Origin: Pedobacter cryoconitis | GTDB taxonomy: Bacteria; Bacteroidota; Bacteroidia; Sphingobacteriales; Sphingobacteriaceae | Assembly (NCBI RefSeq): GCF_014200595.1 | Contig: NZ_JACHCG010000001.1 | Location: forward strand, 2,108,001 to 2,172,000 | Direction of reading: 5' to 3' | DNA: 64,000 nucleotides | Made by a program: the position numbers and the translations under genes | Shown: positions 8,669 to 15,870 of the stretch, piece by piece | Layout: every line of letters starts with the position of its first letter | Position numbering within the stretch: the first letter of the stretch is position 1 | Notes under the pieces: generated by a model | Database searches by the model: none | Told to the model about the DNA's origin: nothing | What the model saw: only the letters and a program-made list of their open reading frames with translations

Positions 8669-9532
8669 CTATGATGGTTTTCTGATAGCAACTATTTCTT
8701 CAACTAGTTTAGGATAGCGCTTATGATATCCTGCACCACTTTCAGTTTCTCTGTTCATTTCTTCGAAATCATCATAATGAACTACATCAGGATATAATTC
8801 AGAAACAGCATCACTGATTTCAGATTCATCCTCATTATCGTGATTGATACTGTAAGCTTCGTCAGCTACATACAATAATCCTTCTGCCCAGTCACCACCA
8901 ATGCTAAAGTCAAAATCTGGGGATAAAAATGTATTAAGATCTGTTTTTAATCCTTCGAAGAACTCTTTCCCTTTTAACAACAACCAGCATCTGAAGTAAA
9001 TAAATCCATCGCCAGAAATAGAATCATCAAAGGTAATTACACCATTTTCATTTTTAAAATCGTTATCCAGGATAACATATAGCTCTGCAATTTCTGCGGT
9101 ATAGAGTTCATGAAGTTTTTCCTGCAAACACTTCTCAAATAAGATTAGTCGCTGTTTTCCGCTTTTAGAGAGTAGTTCTGTCAGATTTTCTATATGTTCG
9201 TCAGGGTCATAATCTTCCCAGTTTGAGTTTCTGTATTTATTTGATTTCCGAATAGATTCCCAAAAAAACAGATCTGCTACTTCACCTTCTGAAAGCTCTT
9301 CCTTAACTGGAATATCAGCGTTATCATTCAACTCCACATAACCTGATTTGGTTTTCTGTGCGATTAGTTTAGCCGTTTCTGCCTCACATTCTGCCTCTGT
9401 GGTAAATTCTTTGAGTAACTCACGACCTTTTGTGCCTACTTTACCAAATGTTATAGCTTGAGTCTTATTTTCTGTAGTTATATTCCAAAATTTATTAGAG
9501 TTATTGTCCTGGTTTACAAATCTTCTGGTCAT
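8669..9532 (-). CDS. WGR domain + DUF4240 domain protein
   Basis: Residues about 1-70 form a WGR domain: MTRRFVNQDNNSNKFWNI, TFGKVGTKGRELLKEF and AEAETAKLIAQKTKSGY-like text near the end. WGR modules occur in PARPs and in bacterial MolR-type proteins and are thought to bind nucleic acid or protein. From about 85 on comes a DUF4240-like region beginning LFFWESIRKSNK with YDPDEHIENLTELLS and an acidic middle (DDSISGDGFIYFRCWLLLKG). The pairing of WGR and DUF4240 is known in Bacteroidota and polymorphic-toxin immunity loci. The gene sits second in the operon, 44 bases after the 158-codon gene. Confidence 0.8.
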   Translation of the reverse strand: MTRRFVNQDNNSNKFWNITTENKTQAITFGKVGTKGRELLKEFTTEAECEAETAKLIAQKTKSGYVELNDNADIPVKEELSEGEVADLFFWESIRKSNKYRNSNWEDYDPDEHIENLTELLSKSGKQRLILFEKCLQEKLHELYTAEIAELYVILDNDFKNENGVITFDDSISGDGFIYFRCWLLLKGKEFFEGLKTDLNTFLSPDFDFSIGGDWAEGLLYVADEAYSINHDNEDESEISDAVSELYPDVVHYDDFEEMNRETESGAGYHKRYPKLVEEIVAIRKPS

Positions 9533-9576
9533 AGCTTGTTAAATTGGTTCTGTTATAATTTACTGGTTAAAAAAGA

Positions 9577-10053
9577 TTATTTCTTCTTTTTAAATTCTTT
9601 CCATTGTTCAAATCTTTCATCGATCCTTGCTTTAAGCAAATCATAGTTGCTCCATGAATTTTCAATTCGATACAAAGTATCCTGGTCAAGCAGGTTGTTA
9701 ACGACTCTGATATTGAGTAGTCGTGCATAATCACCTAAATAATCCTTATGGACTTTTGCAAATTTTGTTCCGTCTTCATAGTAGGCTCTGGCAAATTCAT
9801 TTCCAGTTTTATTCAAGTCATTGCTGGTTAATTTACCGTCACAATTGCTCATCAGATATTCACTCCCAGTAAATGTTCTGTTTTTCACATTTTGGATATC
9901 ATCCTCAAAATTACAAACTTGTTCTTCTGATAATAAATCATTTTCGATGAACCACGTAAGGAATATGCCGATGTGTGTGGCACCATTTATTTGCGGAAGG
10001 TCAGGAGGGAAGTCACCACCATAATGCCAGGAGGCATCGTCGTATTTCTTCAT
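9577..10053 (-). CDS. Conserved protein of unknown function, first gene of the WGR/SUKH operon
   Basis: A 158-residue cytosolic protein with the distinctive N-terminus KYDDASWHYGGDFPPDLP followed by GATHIGIFLTWFIENDLL. I have seen this opening in a widespread uncharacterised family (I believe a DUF7832-like family, but I am not sure of the number) that often lies near immunity-type genes. The rest is charged and helical, ending EQWKEFKKKK. It is the first gene of an operon with the WGR, SUKH and beta-helix genes. No catalytic motif is evident. Confidence 0.75.
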   Translation of the reverse strand: MKKYDDASWHYGGDFPPDLPQINGATHIGIFLTWFIENDLLSEEQVCNFEDDIQNVKNRTFTGSEYLMSNCDGKLTSNDLNKTGNEFARAYYEDGTKFAKVHKDYLGDYARLLNIRVVNNLLDQDTLYRIENSWSNYDLLKARIDERFEQWKEFKKKK

Positions 10054-10153
10054 AAATCTATATTCATTGCTTTATATGATATTGCTAATATATCAAATTT
10101 AATATATTTCGATAAAGAGAATTGCAATGCGTATTGAAAAATGAAAAGTTGAT

Positions 10154-10807
10154 TTAACATTTAGAGGTTATAATCTTTATGATAGCTGTGGCATTTGCGT
10201 AAACCATAAAATGCCCGCCACCCTTAATTATAATATCAGGTTTTGTTGTAAATCTAAAAGGTAAAATGTTATCTGCTGTTCCATGAATATGGGTCAGATT
10301 CACTGGCCGCTCTGTGTTTCTCCATTCGAGGATACAGGTCAGTGCCCATTTCATGAAGTATGGATCACTAGCTGTAACGAGTTGTTTGAGCAAAGTGATT
10401 TCTTCCGGTGTTTTAGCCCCAAGTAGTTTAAGGCCTATACCGTTACCCTTTTTCAAAAGACTAACTGGCACTAACTTCTGTAATCTTAATTTTCCGGCTG
10501 CACGGTAGTACCAGGGCAGCCCTTTAAATGAAGTGGTACTTGAAATCAGAAAAGTATGTACAGGATTCAGTTCTTTAGCAATTTCCGTGGCCAGCATACC
10601 GCCAAAGGATAAACCGACTAGATAAAATGGTACAGATGTATCTATTGACAGGGCAAGTCTGGCTGCATAATCAGCCAAAGATTCATTGGGATGAGGGGAA
10701 ATCCACTCAAGATGTATTAATTCAAAATCAGGTGGAAAGATGAGCTTTCTGAAAGCACGTCTGTCTGCTCCTAAACCACTGATAAAATATACAGTTTTAT
10801 TCTTCAT
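10154..10807 (-). CDS. Alpha/beta hydrolase
   Basis: The 217-residue product has the alpha/beta-hydrolase fold. The oxyanion region is ISGLGADRRAF near the N-terminus. The nucleophile elbow is LVGLSFGGMLA at about residue 67, with the catalytic Ser in GLSFG. Late acidic and His residues appear in HGTADNILPF and GGGHFMVYA. The length is short for the family and the cap is small. There is no signal peptide. Substrate is unknown; esterase or lipase-like chemistry is expected from the fold. It stands alone, divergent from the secreted paralogue pair. Confidence 0.8.
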   Translation of the reverse strand: MKNKTVYFISGLGADRRAFRKLIFPPDFELIHLEWISPHPNESLADYAARLALSIDTSVPFYLVGLSFGGMLATEIAKELNPVHTFLISSTTSFKGLPWYYRAAGKLRLQKLVPVSLLKKGNGIGLKLLGAKTPEEITLLKQLVTASDPYFMKWALTCILEWRNTERPVNLTHIHGTADNILPFRFTTKPDIIIKGGGHFMVYANATAIIKIITSKC

Positions 10808-10897
10808 TTTGAACTTTCTAAATCAGTGATAGGAACTTATACAAAGTTACGCTTTATTATAAATTTAATTCAAAATTAAGCTTAAAAGGCTTCTGCA

Positions 10898-11749
10898 ATG
10901 AAATTAATAACTATTTTGCGCCAAATGAGAAAGTGTGTGGTGATAGCATTGTTGCTATATATAAGCTGTGGGGTTAGTGCACAGGTAAAGAAGCAGGCTG
11001 TTTATCTTGGGTTTGAATTAATGAATCCTGAGTTTGGCAGCTATTTTCCCTTGCAATTATTCAACCTCAAAGGGGTGAAAAACATGAAGATCAACAGTAA
11101 TGAAAATGAACTGTTTAAAGATCTTCGGATTGAATTTAACAGCAAAGGTCAATTGATTAAGGCAGTAGGAAAAAAAGATTCTCTGGTGATCACTTATAGA
11201 GACAATGCACCAATCAAATTCACAACTAAAAATCAAGCGCTCGAATTTCGCTATTCAGGAGATACGGTTATCGTAATGGATCATCAAATAATTGCCTTGT
11301 ATAATTTACGTGGCTCTGTTTTCCTGAATACAAAAATATATGCACTTGAAGAAGGTAACCAGACAAAGACAAGTTTGGTATTAAAAAGTTCGAGGATAGT
11401 TGAATTTAAAGGTGATAGTTTGCAATTAATAGCTGATCAAAATAATAAACCACGCTATATTACGAGTTCAAAGAATCAGATTCTGCCTTTTACCAGAACG
11501 TATAATATGGGAGATCAGGAGCAGAGCTATCTTGTTCAGGATGCTTATGCTAATGATTCGCAGGGAAATTTGATTGTAGACAAGACACTGAGCCTTGAAG
11601 ACAGACTTCGTTTTCTATTTACAATGAAAAATGGAAGACCTGTAAGCATTTCCACGACCAGACATTTTTTGTCAGAAGATGGACAGACGGTACGTAAATC
11701 TACGCTGAGCCCGGGAGTTCCGGTGATTAGCTATGAATATTTCAATTAG
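10898..11749 (+). CDS. Secreted protein of unknown function, paralogue 1
   Basis: A 283-residue protein with a Sec signal peptide: the hydrophobic core VIALLLYISCGVSAQ lies within the first 30 residues and probably ends in a cleavage after SAQ. A second ATG nine codons in (10925, MRKCVV) is an equally good start. The mature part is rich in beta-strands and ends with a block FLFTMKNGRPVSISTT. The 289-residue product of the next gene shares this layout: the signal peptide, the FPLQLFNLKGVK / FPIQFFKLHKIK block, the GDTVIV / TDTLIV strand and the KNGRPVSI / KDGKPLSL end. I do not recognise a domain; periplasmic location is inferred. Confidence 0.7.
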   Translation: MKLITILRQMRKCVVIALLLYISCGVSAQVKKQAVYLGFELMNPEFGSYFPLQLFNLKGVKNMKINSNENELFKDLRIEFNSKGQLIKAVGKKDSLVITYRDNAPIKFTTKNQALEFRYSGDTVIVMDHQIIALYNLRGSVFLNTKIYALEEGNQTKTSLVLKSSRIVEFKGDSLQLIADQNNKPRYITSSKNQILPFTRTYNMGDQEQSYLVQDAYANDSQGNLIVDKTLSLEDRLRFLFTMKNGRPVSISTTRHFLSEDGQTVRKSTLSPGVPVISYEYFN

Positions 11750-11761
11750 TACAATAATAGC

Positions 11762-12631
11762 ATGAAAAAGTATATAATAATAGTATTGATGCTATTGATA
11801 AACTGTGGGGTTATCGCTCAGGAAAAGAAGGCAAAAGAAATAAAAAATGCAGCTAAAGCGGCTATGTATCTGGCTTTTGATCAGGCTACCAGAGATCGTT
11901 ATGTTTTTCCTATTCAATTTTTCAAGCTCCATAAAATAAAAAAGGTTATAGCCAGTAATACAGCTGATCCTGACAATGACTTTATTCTGGAGTTTGATAA
12001 AAACGGACGATGGATTGGCCTGGGTAATAAAGGCGATAATCTAAGATTAAAGTATAAGAATAATATGCCAGATGAATTTACAAACAGAACAGGCAAAATG
12101 GTTGACTTTAAATATTCAACAGATACACTAATAGTTAAGATAGAGTCAAGGGCATGGCAGTATACTCTTAATGGCAGTATGTTTTTAAGGATAAAATGTT
12201 ATATTCAGGATAAAGCTGATTCTTCAGGAAAACTGACAATCAGTACGAATCAGGTCACTATTAGAAAAAAAGCTGGCACTCCGGAAGTTATTTCAGAACC
12301 GGCCAATTTGATAGAACAGGACTATCTTCCAAGAGAGATCACCACATACAGTAACACCAACTGGGATTTACCACTGTCGATTGATAGTGATGATCTTGCG
12401 TACAAAGGAAGAACTGATATCGGCAACGTGAGCAGAGAAAGGTATTACAAAGACAAAGAGGGGAATTTTGTTGAAGATAGAACTGAATCAGGTTATACCA
12501 CACACCATGTTTTTAAGATGAAGGATGGAAAACCGCTAAGCCTTACCACGAGTTACAAGGGAAGACAATTGAAAGGGACTCCTGAACCAAAACCTGAAAT
12601 CACTACTTATAAGTACACCTATTTTCAATAA
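11762..12631 (+). CDS. Secreted protein of unknown function, paralogue 2
   Basis: This 289-residue protein begins with a signal peptide (MKKYIIIVLMLLINCGVIAQ) nearly parallel to that of the preceding gene. It lies 12 bases after the upstream stop, so the two form one transcript and a tandem duplication. Shared blocks include AMYLAFDQ versus AVYLGFEL, VFPIQFFKLHKIKKV and the C-terminal FKMKDGKPLSLTT. Identity is moderate, indicating an old duplication. It is probably periplasmic. No known domain was identified. A strong hairpin follows at 12633-12667. Confidence 0.7.
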   Translation: MKKYIIIVLMLLINCGVIAQEKKAKEIKNAAKAAMYLAFDQATRDRYVFPIQFFKLHKIKKVIASNTADPDNDFILEFDKNGRWIGLGNKGDNLRLKYKNNMPDEFTNRTGKMVDFKYSTDTLIVKIESRAWQYTLNGSMFLRIKCYIQDKADSSGKLTISTNQVTIRKKAGTPEVISEPANLIEQDYLPREITTYSNTNWDLPLSIDSDDLAYKGRTDIGNVSRERYYKDKEGNFVEDRTESGYTTHHVFKMKDGKPLSLTTSYKGRQLKGTPEPKPEITTYKYTYFQ

Positions 12632-12632
12632 A

Positions 12633-12667
12633 AGTTATCAATAAGGATTAAGTCCTTATTGATAACT
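12633..12667. terminator. Perfect hairpin between convergent genes
   Basis: A perfect 15-bp stem (AGTTATCAATAAGGA and its complement) with a 5-base loop separates the end of the secreted pair from the minus-strand gene ending at 12675. It can serve both directions. Confidence 0.7.
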
Positions 12668-12674
12668 AAAAAGA

Positions 12675-13055
12675 TTACATCCATTTTGAGGCAAAGCGAT
12701 AAAACTCGTGTCTGAGTTCATTGAATAGCCTTTCTTCTGTCAGATAGTCTTCATGTAAATTGTGATTGTCTGAAATTGTGATTTTCTCTACTGAACCATC
12801 AAATTCGCTGATCTGATCTTTGATGTTGTTGTTATTCTCGTGGATACTGCTCTTCAGCTCATCAATTGCATGCTTGTGGATGATAAATTCATTCTGAAAA
12901 TGCTCAACCTGCTCTGCTACCTCTTTGTTGGTATTGTCAGCAAGGATCTCTTCCAGTCTTTCTTGCAGGATTCCAAGTTCCTGAGCATAAAAGTCAAGGC
13001 CCCTCAAGGAGTCGCTATGTAAATTCGTAATATGTTTAATACTTAGCTGTTTCAT
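12675..13055 (-). CDS. Small coiled-coil protein of unknown function
   Basis: The 126-residue product from the ATG at 13055 starts MKQLSIKHITNLHSDSLRGL and is almost entirely helical. Its middle resembles a coiled coil: ELGILQERLEEILADN, then QVEHFQNEFIIHKHAIDELKS, ending NELRHEFYRFASKWM. An upstream in-frame ATG at 13133 would add 26 residues of poor character. No signal peptide or motif is present. I do not recognise it; a cytosolic binding or stress-related protein is possible but unsupported. Confidence 0.6.
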   Translation of the reverse strand: MKQLSIKHITNLHSDSLRGLDFYAQELGILQERLEEILADNTNKEVAEQVEHFQNEFIIHKHAIDELKSSIHENNNNIKDQISEFDGSVEKITISDNHNLHEDYLTEERLFNELRHEFYRFASKWM

Positions 13056-13149
13056 AGTACTAATATATCTATAATTATAATGAGGGTTTGTTAACTCAAA
13101 ATAATCTTTCACATGCTGATTTATGGCTGACACTCAACATTTAAGCAAG

Positions 13150-13242
13150 TCATCCCGGATTTCCAACAAACACAGCTACTGCTGCTTTAAAAATGAAACC
13201 GCCCAGGATTCCCTTTAAAAATTTACCCGTTAAACTTCCCAT
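13150..13242 (-). CDS. Possible 30-residue hydrophobic peptide
   Basis: An ATG at 13242 opens a 30-codon frame ending at TGA 13150-13152. The product begins MGSLTGKFLKGILGGFIFKA and continues AAVAVFVGNPG in part, a glycine-rich hydrophobic helix typical of small membrane peptides. AGGTGG lies about 16 bases upstream, further than usual. No homology can be checked here, so this is a tentative call. Confidence 0.25.
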   Translation of the reverse strand: MGSLTGKFLKGILGGFIFKAAVAVFVGNPG

Positions 13243-13307
13243 AATAAATAAATGTTTTCCACCTATGTAAGCTATTCGCGTTAAAGATTATCCTGATGCG
13301 TAAAAAA

Positions 13308-13357
13308 TGTCCGCAATTGTCCGCAGCTGTCTGCAATTGTCCGCATTTGTCCGTGGG
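13308..13357. repeat. 10-bp tandem repeat, five units
   Basis: Five consecutive 10-base units follow the pattern TGTCCGCAAT (TGTCCGCAAT, TGTCCGCAGC, TGTCTGCAAT, TGTCCGCATT, TGTCCGTGGG), all starting TGTC. The period equals about one helical turn. Confidence 0.85.
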
Positions 13358-13461
13358 TTAGTCCAAGGGAAAATTATAATTTCATTAATCTTCAACTGGT
13401 TATGGTTTGGTTCTGCCTGAGTGTTGGTCGGGGTGACACCAGGTTGAAAACAGGCTGTAAG

Positions 13462-13513
13462 CATGGCAAGTCCAATTGATTTCAACTAGTTGTTTTGACT
13501 TGGACTTGCCATG
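13462..13513. repeat. 14-bp perfect inverted repeat
   Basis: CATGGCAAGTCCAA (13462-13475) and TTGGACTTGCCATG (13500-13513) are exact complements separated by 24 bases. No T tract follows, so it is not a standard terminator. Confidence 0.85.
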
Positions 13514-13783
13514 GACTCACGTTACTTTAGCATTGCTCTTACCCTAACGACTACTCAGGCAGTACCCGGCCGGTATAGATTTATTATTTAGCTATTTTGA
13601 ATTTATTTACTACCAGCCCGGCCTTGTTTTGGCTGAGTCATTCCCATGCAAATTGAAAGCTTTCAGCGCAAATCCACAGGCATAAGCGCATCCGTGATCT
13701 GTTTAGCACGTCAAAAATTTATGCTTAAAAAAGAGACTGCTCCACAAGTTGATGACTTGATCCCTTAAAGAGAGGAAGAAACG

Positions 13784-13814
13784 AAAAACCCGGCGATATA
13801 CTGCCGGGCTTTTA
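13784..13814 (+). terminator. Orphan rho-independent terminator
   Basis: CCCGGC and GCCGGG pair around an 8-base loop, flanked by five A on the left and a CTTTTA tract on the right. No recognised gene ends just before it. Confidence 0.5.
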
Positions 13815-13818
13815 CTAT

Positions 13819-13859
13819 TTGGGTGTGTTGTTGCATTCTATTGGGTGTGTCGTTGCATT
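13819..13859. repeat. 19-base direct repeat
   Basis: TTGGGTGTGTTGTTGCATT (13819-13837) and TTGGGTGTGTCGTTGCATT (13841-13859) differ by one base and are 3 bases apart. Confidence 0.85.
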
Positions 13860-14023
13860 AAAAGCATTCTAAGTAGCTGTTTACTGTATTCTACACTTAT
13901 GACTGTAAAACCCGCTATTGGTTTAATCGGATATTAAAATAAATTATTGAAAGATTAAATCATTTGTTCCTCGTAAAATAGAATATATCGGCAAAAAGGA
14001 TATACGCATGAATAACAAGTGTT

Positions 14024-14041
14024 TAAACACATTTGTGTTTA
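14024..14041. promoter_or_regulatory. Palindrome upstream of the 14119 gene
   Basis: TAAACAC and GTGTTTA are exact complements with a 4-base spacer, lying 43 bases before the -33 box of the next promoter. The size and symmetry suit a dimeric regulator; no regulator is identified. Confidence 0.35.
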
Positions 14042-14083
14042 CACAATTTAACCACAAGATGAACAAAAGTAACATAAATTTAA

Positions 14084-14115
14084 TTTGTTTTCTTATTAAA
14101 GGTTAATTACATTTG
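14084..14115 (+). promoter_or_regulatory. Bacteroidota promoter with both boxes
   Basis: TTTG at 14084-14087 and TACATTTG at 14108-14115 match the -33 and -7 consensus with a 20-base spacer. The predicted start of transcription falls within a base or two of the ATG at 14119. Confidence 0.7.
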
Positions 14116-14118
14116 AGT

Positions 14119-14352
14119 ATGGATATATTTAACAGAGAAAAATACGACCTTGTATTTAGTAGCGGTTTAGAAGCCAACAATGCGGTAAAAGACGGAGAGT
14201 CCCGCACAGTAATGAATAAATACATTGCATTTTGTGAAAAATTAATAACGGAGAATCCCGACACTAAAGTGGACGATCTTTGCGATTCTGCAATAACCGG
14301 ATTCCGCTATTTGAAGAAATATGGAGAAATCCCCGTAGTAAATACACTATAA
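14119..14352 (+). CDS. Small protein of unknown function
   Basis: The 77-residue product begins MDIFNREKYDLVFSSGLEAN and contains KYIAFCEKLITENPD and a C-terminal TGFRYLKKYGEIPVVNTL. It is soluble and has no recognised domain. A TTG at 14113 is in frame, but the ATG at 14119 is preferred because the -7 box runs up to 14115. A leaderless or nearly leaderless message is therefore implied. It is followed 60 bases later by gmhB in the same direction. Function unknown. Confidence 0.65.
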   Translation: MDIFNREKYDLVFSSGLEANNAVKDGESRTVMNKYIAFCEKLITENPDTKVDDLCDSAITGFRYLKKYGEIPVVNTL

Positions 14353-14412
14353 TTCACAAATCATCATTGGTTTTTCATTTATATTTTGATCTTTGGCAGC
14401 AAATCAAAAATA

Positions 14413-14910
14413 ATGAATAAAGCAATTTTTTTAGACCGTGATGGGGTCCTTAATCATGAGCGGAATGATTACATCTGCCGGGTAGAAGATTTTGAAGTAC
14501 TGGAATATCAGATTCCTCCTTTAAAAAAATTCTTTGACGAAGGCTATCTTTTGGTAATTATTACCAACCAGGGAGGAATTGCCCTGCAACGTTATACGGA
14601 AGATACATTGGCTGAGATGCACGAAATACTGTTCAATAAGTTTGAAGAACACGGTGCCGAGATTATTCATGCTTACTACTGCCCGCATCACCCGACTGTA
14701 AATGGTGAATGTGAATGCCGCAAGCCTAAATCCGGAATGCTGCTTGAAGCCATTGCAGAATATAATATTGATCCTGCATTGTCAGTAATGATTGGTGATA
14801 AACCAAGAGATGTAGAAGCTGCAAATGGAGCAGGAGTGAAGGGTATCCTGATCGCACCTGATGAGCAGATTGATTATGATAAAGTAAAAGCAGTTCTGGA
14901 AGGGGAATAG
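14413..14910 (+). CDS. gmhB: HAD-IIIA phosphatase, D-glycero-D-manno-heptose 1,7-bisphosphate 7-phosphatase-like
   Basis: The 165-residue protein carries the HAD catalytic motifs. FLDRDGVLN near residue 6 supplies the nucleophile Asp and the general acid Asp, IITNQGG supplies the Thr, and IGDKPRDVEAA supplies the late Asp. CPHHP followed by CECRKPK is the zinc-binding loop that marks the GmhB and histidinol-phosphatase group. GmhB removes the 7-phosphate in ADP-heptose synthesis for lipopolysaccharide. The ATG at 14413 is chosen over 14386 because the catalytic motif then lies at the usual distance from the start. Specificity between GmhB and related sugar-phosphate phosphatases is not certain. 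Confidence 0.8.
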   Translation: MNKAIFLDRDGVLNHERNDYICRVEDFEVLEYQIPPLKKFFDEGYLLVIITNQGGIALQRYTEDTLAEMHEILFNKFEEHGAEIIHAYYCPHHPTVNGECECRKPKSGMLLEAIAEYNIDPALSVMIGDKPRDVEAANGAGVKGILIAPDEQIDYDKVKAVLEGE

Positions 14911-14931
14911 TTTTTAGATCTTCTATAAAAG

Positions 14932-14969
14932 GCAAAAAGGCCGTTTCATAAATGAAACGGCCTTTTTGC
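14932..14969. terminator. Bidirectional terminator between gmhB and the aldolase gene
   Basis: An 18-bp stem (GCAAAAAGGCCGTTTCAT with its complement) has a 2-base AA loop. A runs and T runs flank the stem on both sides, so it works for both convergent genes. Confidence 0.85.
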
Positions 14970-14997
14970 TTTCTAACCTTATATATTAAGCGATAAC

Positions 14998-15663
14998 TTA
15001 AGCCTTAGCTTCAGCTGCTTTTTTGTGATCAGCAAGGAATGTAGCTAATCCGCTATCAGTTAATGGGTGTTTTAACAGACCTAAAATAGCTGATAATGGG
15101 CCAGTCATTACGTCTGCACCTAATTTAGCACAGTTGATGATGTGTAATGGTCCACGGATAGAAGCTGCAAGAATTTCAGTTTCATAACCGTAGTTGTCAA
15201 AAATTAAACGAATGTCTTCGATTAATTGTAAACCGTCTGTACCTATGTCATCTAAACGACCCAGGAAAGGAGATACATAAGTAGCACCTGCTTTGGCAGC
15301 TAATAAAGCTTGTCCTGACGAGAAAATCAATGTACAGTTCGTTCTGATTCCTTTTGACGAGAAATATTTGATGGCTTTAACACCGTCTTTAATCATCGGA
15401 ACTTTAACTACGATCTTTGGATCAAGTTTAGCTAAAGCTTCGCCTTCTTTAATAATATTTTCAAAATCTGTAGAGATAACTTCAGCACTCACATCTCCGT
15501 CAACGATCGCACAAATTGCTTTGTAATGATCGATAACATTCTGATCGCCTGAAATACCTTCTTTAGCCATAAGGCTCGGATTGGTCGTTACACCATCTAA
15601 TACACCAAGATCTTGTGCTTCTTTGATTTGCTCAAGATTAGCTGTGTCAATGAAAAATTTCAT
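14998..15663 (-). CDS. fsa: Fructose-6-phosphate aldolase / small transaldolase family
   Basis: A 221-residue protein of the short transaldolase class (TalC/MipB/Fsa). It starts [13 protein letters not shown], continues with [13 protein letters not shown], and has the Schiff-base lysine in VVKVPM at about residue 87. [15 protein letters not shown] and [12 protein letters not shown] are the other family blocks. It cleaves or transfers a dihydroxyacetone unit between sugar phosphates, in the cytosol. Whether it is a true transaldolase for the pentose phosphate route or an aldolase cannot be decided from sequence alone. It is transcribed away from the SRP RNA gene upstream and toward gmhB. Confidence 0.9.
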   Translation of the reverse strand: MKFFIDTANLEQIKEAQDLGVLDGVTTNPSLMAKEGISGDQNVIDHYKAICAIVDGDVSAEVISTDFENIIKEGEALAKLDPKIVVKVPMIKDGVKAIKYFSSKGIRTNCTLIFSSGQALLAAKAGATYVSPFLGRLDDIGTDGLQLIEDIRLIFDNYGYETEILAASIRGPLHIINCAKLGADVMTGPLSAILGLLKHPLTDSGLATFLADHKKAAEAKA

Positions 15664-15768
15664 GATTTATATGATTTAAGGAAAAATAAACTATGGATAA
15701 ATTTAGCGTATGCTCTGGACGGAAGATTGTGCAATGAAAGCATAGTCAATCTGCTAAAAAATAAAAAA

Positions 15769-15868
15769 TGGGCAAGCAACCTTTATCGCACCGCTACAAC
15801 CTTCTACCCTTGCTTCGTTCCCGCCCTGGGGGAGTTCAAAGGGAGCTGATCGTAAAGGACTTGCCCAC
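15769..15868 (-). ncRNA. ffs: Signal recognition particle RNA, small bacterial type
   Basis: Read on the minus strand, the RNA begins GTGGGCAAG and ends CTTGCCCA, which pair to close the molecule. The SRP apical loop is visible as CAGGGCGGGAACGAAGCAAG, with the conserved GGAA-type tetraloop and the internal-loop AGCA. The length is about 100 bases, right for 4.5S-type RNA. A T-rich run (TTTTTTATTTTTT, plus strand 15756-15768) follows as terminator. It binds Ffh in the signal recognition particle for co-translational membrane targeting. It lies upstream of the aldolase gene on the same strand. Confidence 0.88.
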
Positions 15869-15870
15869 TG

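Larger units (their letters stand above)
13056..14118. other. Long gene-poor intergenic region
   Basis: About 1.06 kb without a convincing protein gene. It contains a possible 30-codon ORF (13150-13242, minus), a five-unit 10-bp tandem repeat (13308-13357), a 14-bp perfect inverted repeat (13462-13513), a terminator-like hairpin (13784-13814), two direct copies of a 19-base word (13819-13859) and a palindrome (14024-14041). No tRNA or intact transposase remnant was recognised. The density of small repeats suggests an old insertion or recombination site, but this is inference. Confidence 0.6.

Noticed and set aside
13288..13485. A 65-codon minus-strand frame across the 10-bp repeat
   Set aside because: The composition is uneven, the C-terminal part is made of the repeat, and it shows no domain or good ribosome-binding site.
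13462..13513. Integron attC site
   Set aside because: There is an inverted repeat but no integrase, no core GTTRRRY sites and no gene cassette.
13646..13768. A 40-codon plus-strand frame (MQIESFQRKSTGISASV...)
   Set aside because: It has no clear start signals or recognisable motif, and similar frames arise by chance in a 1-kb gap.
15613..15849. Plus-strand frame across the SRP RNA and transaldolase start
   Set aside because: It lies over a structured RNA gene on the other strand and shows no protein features.
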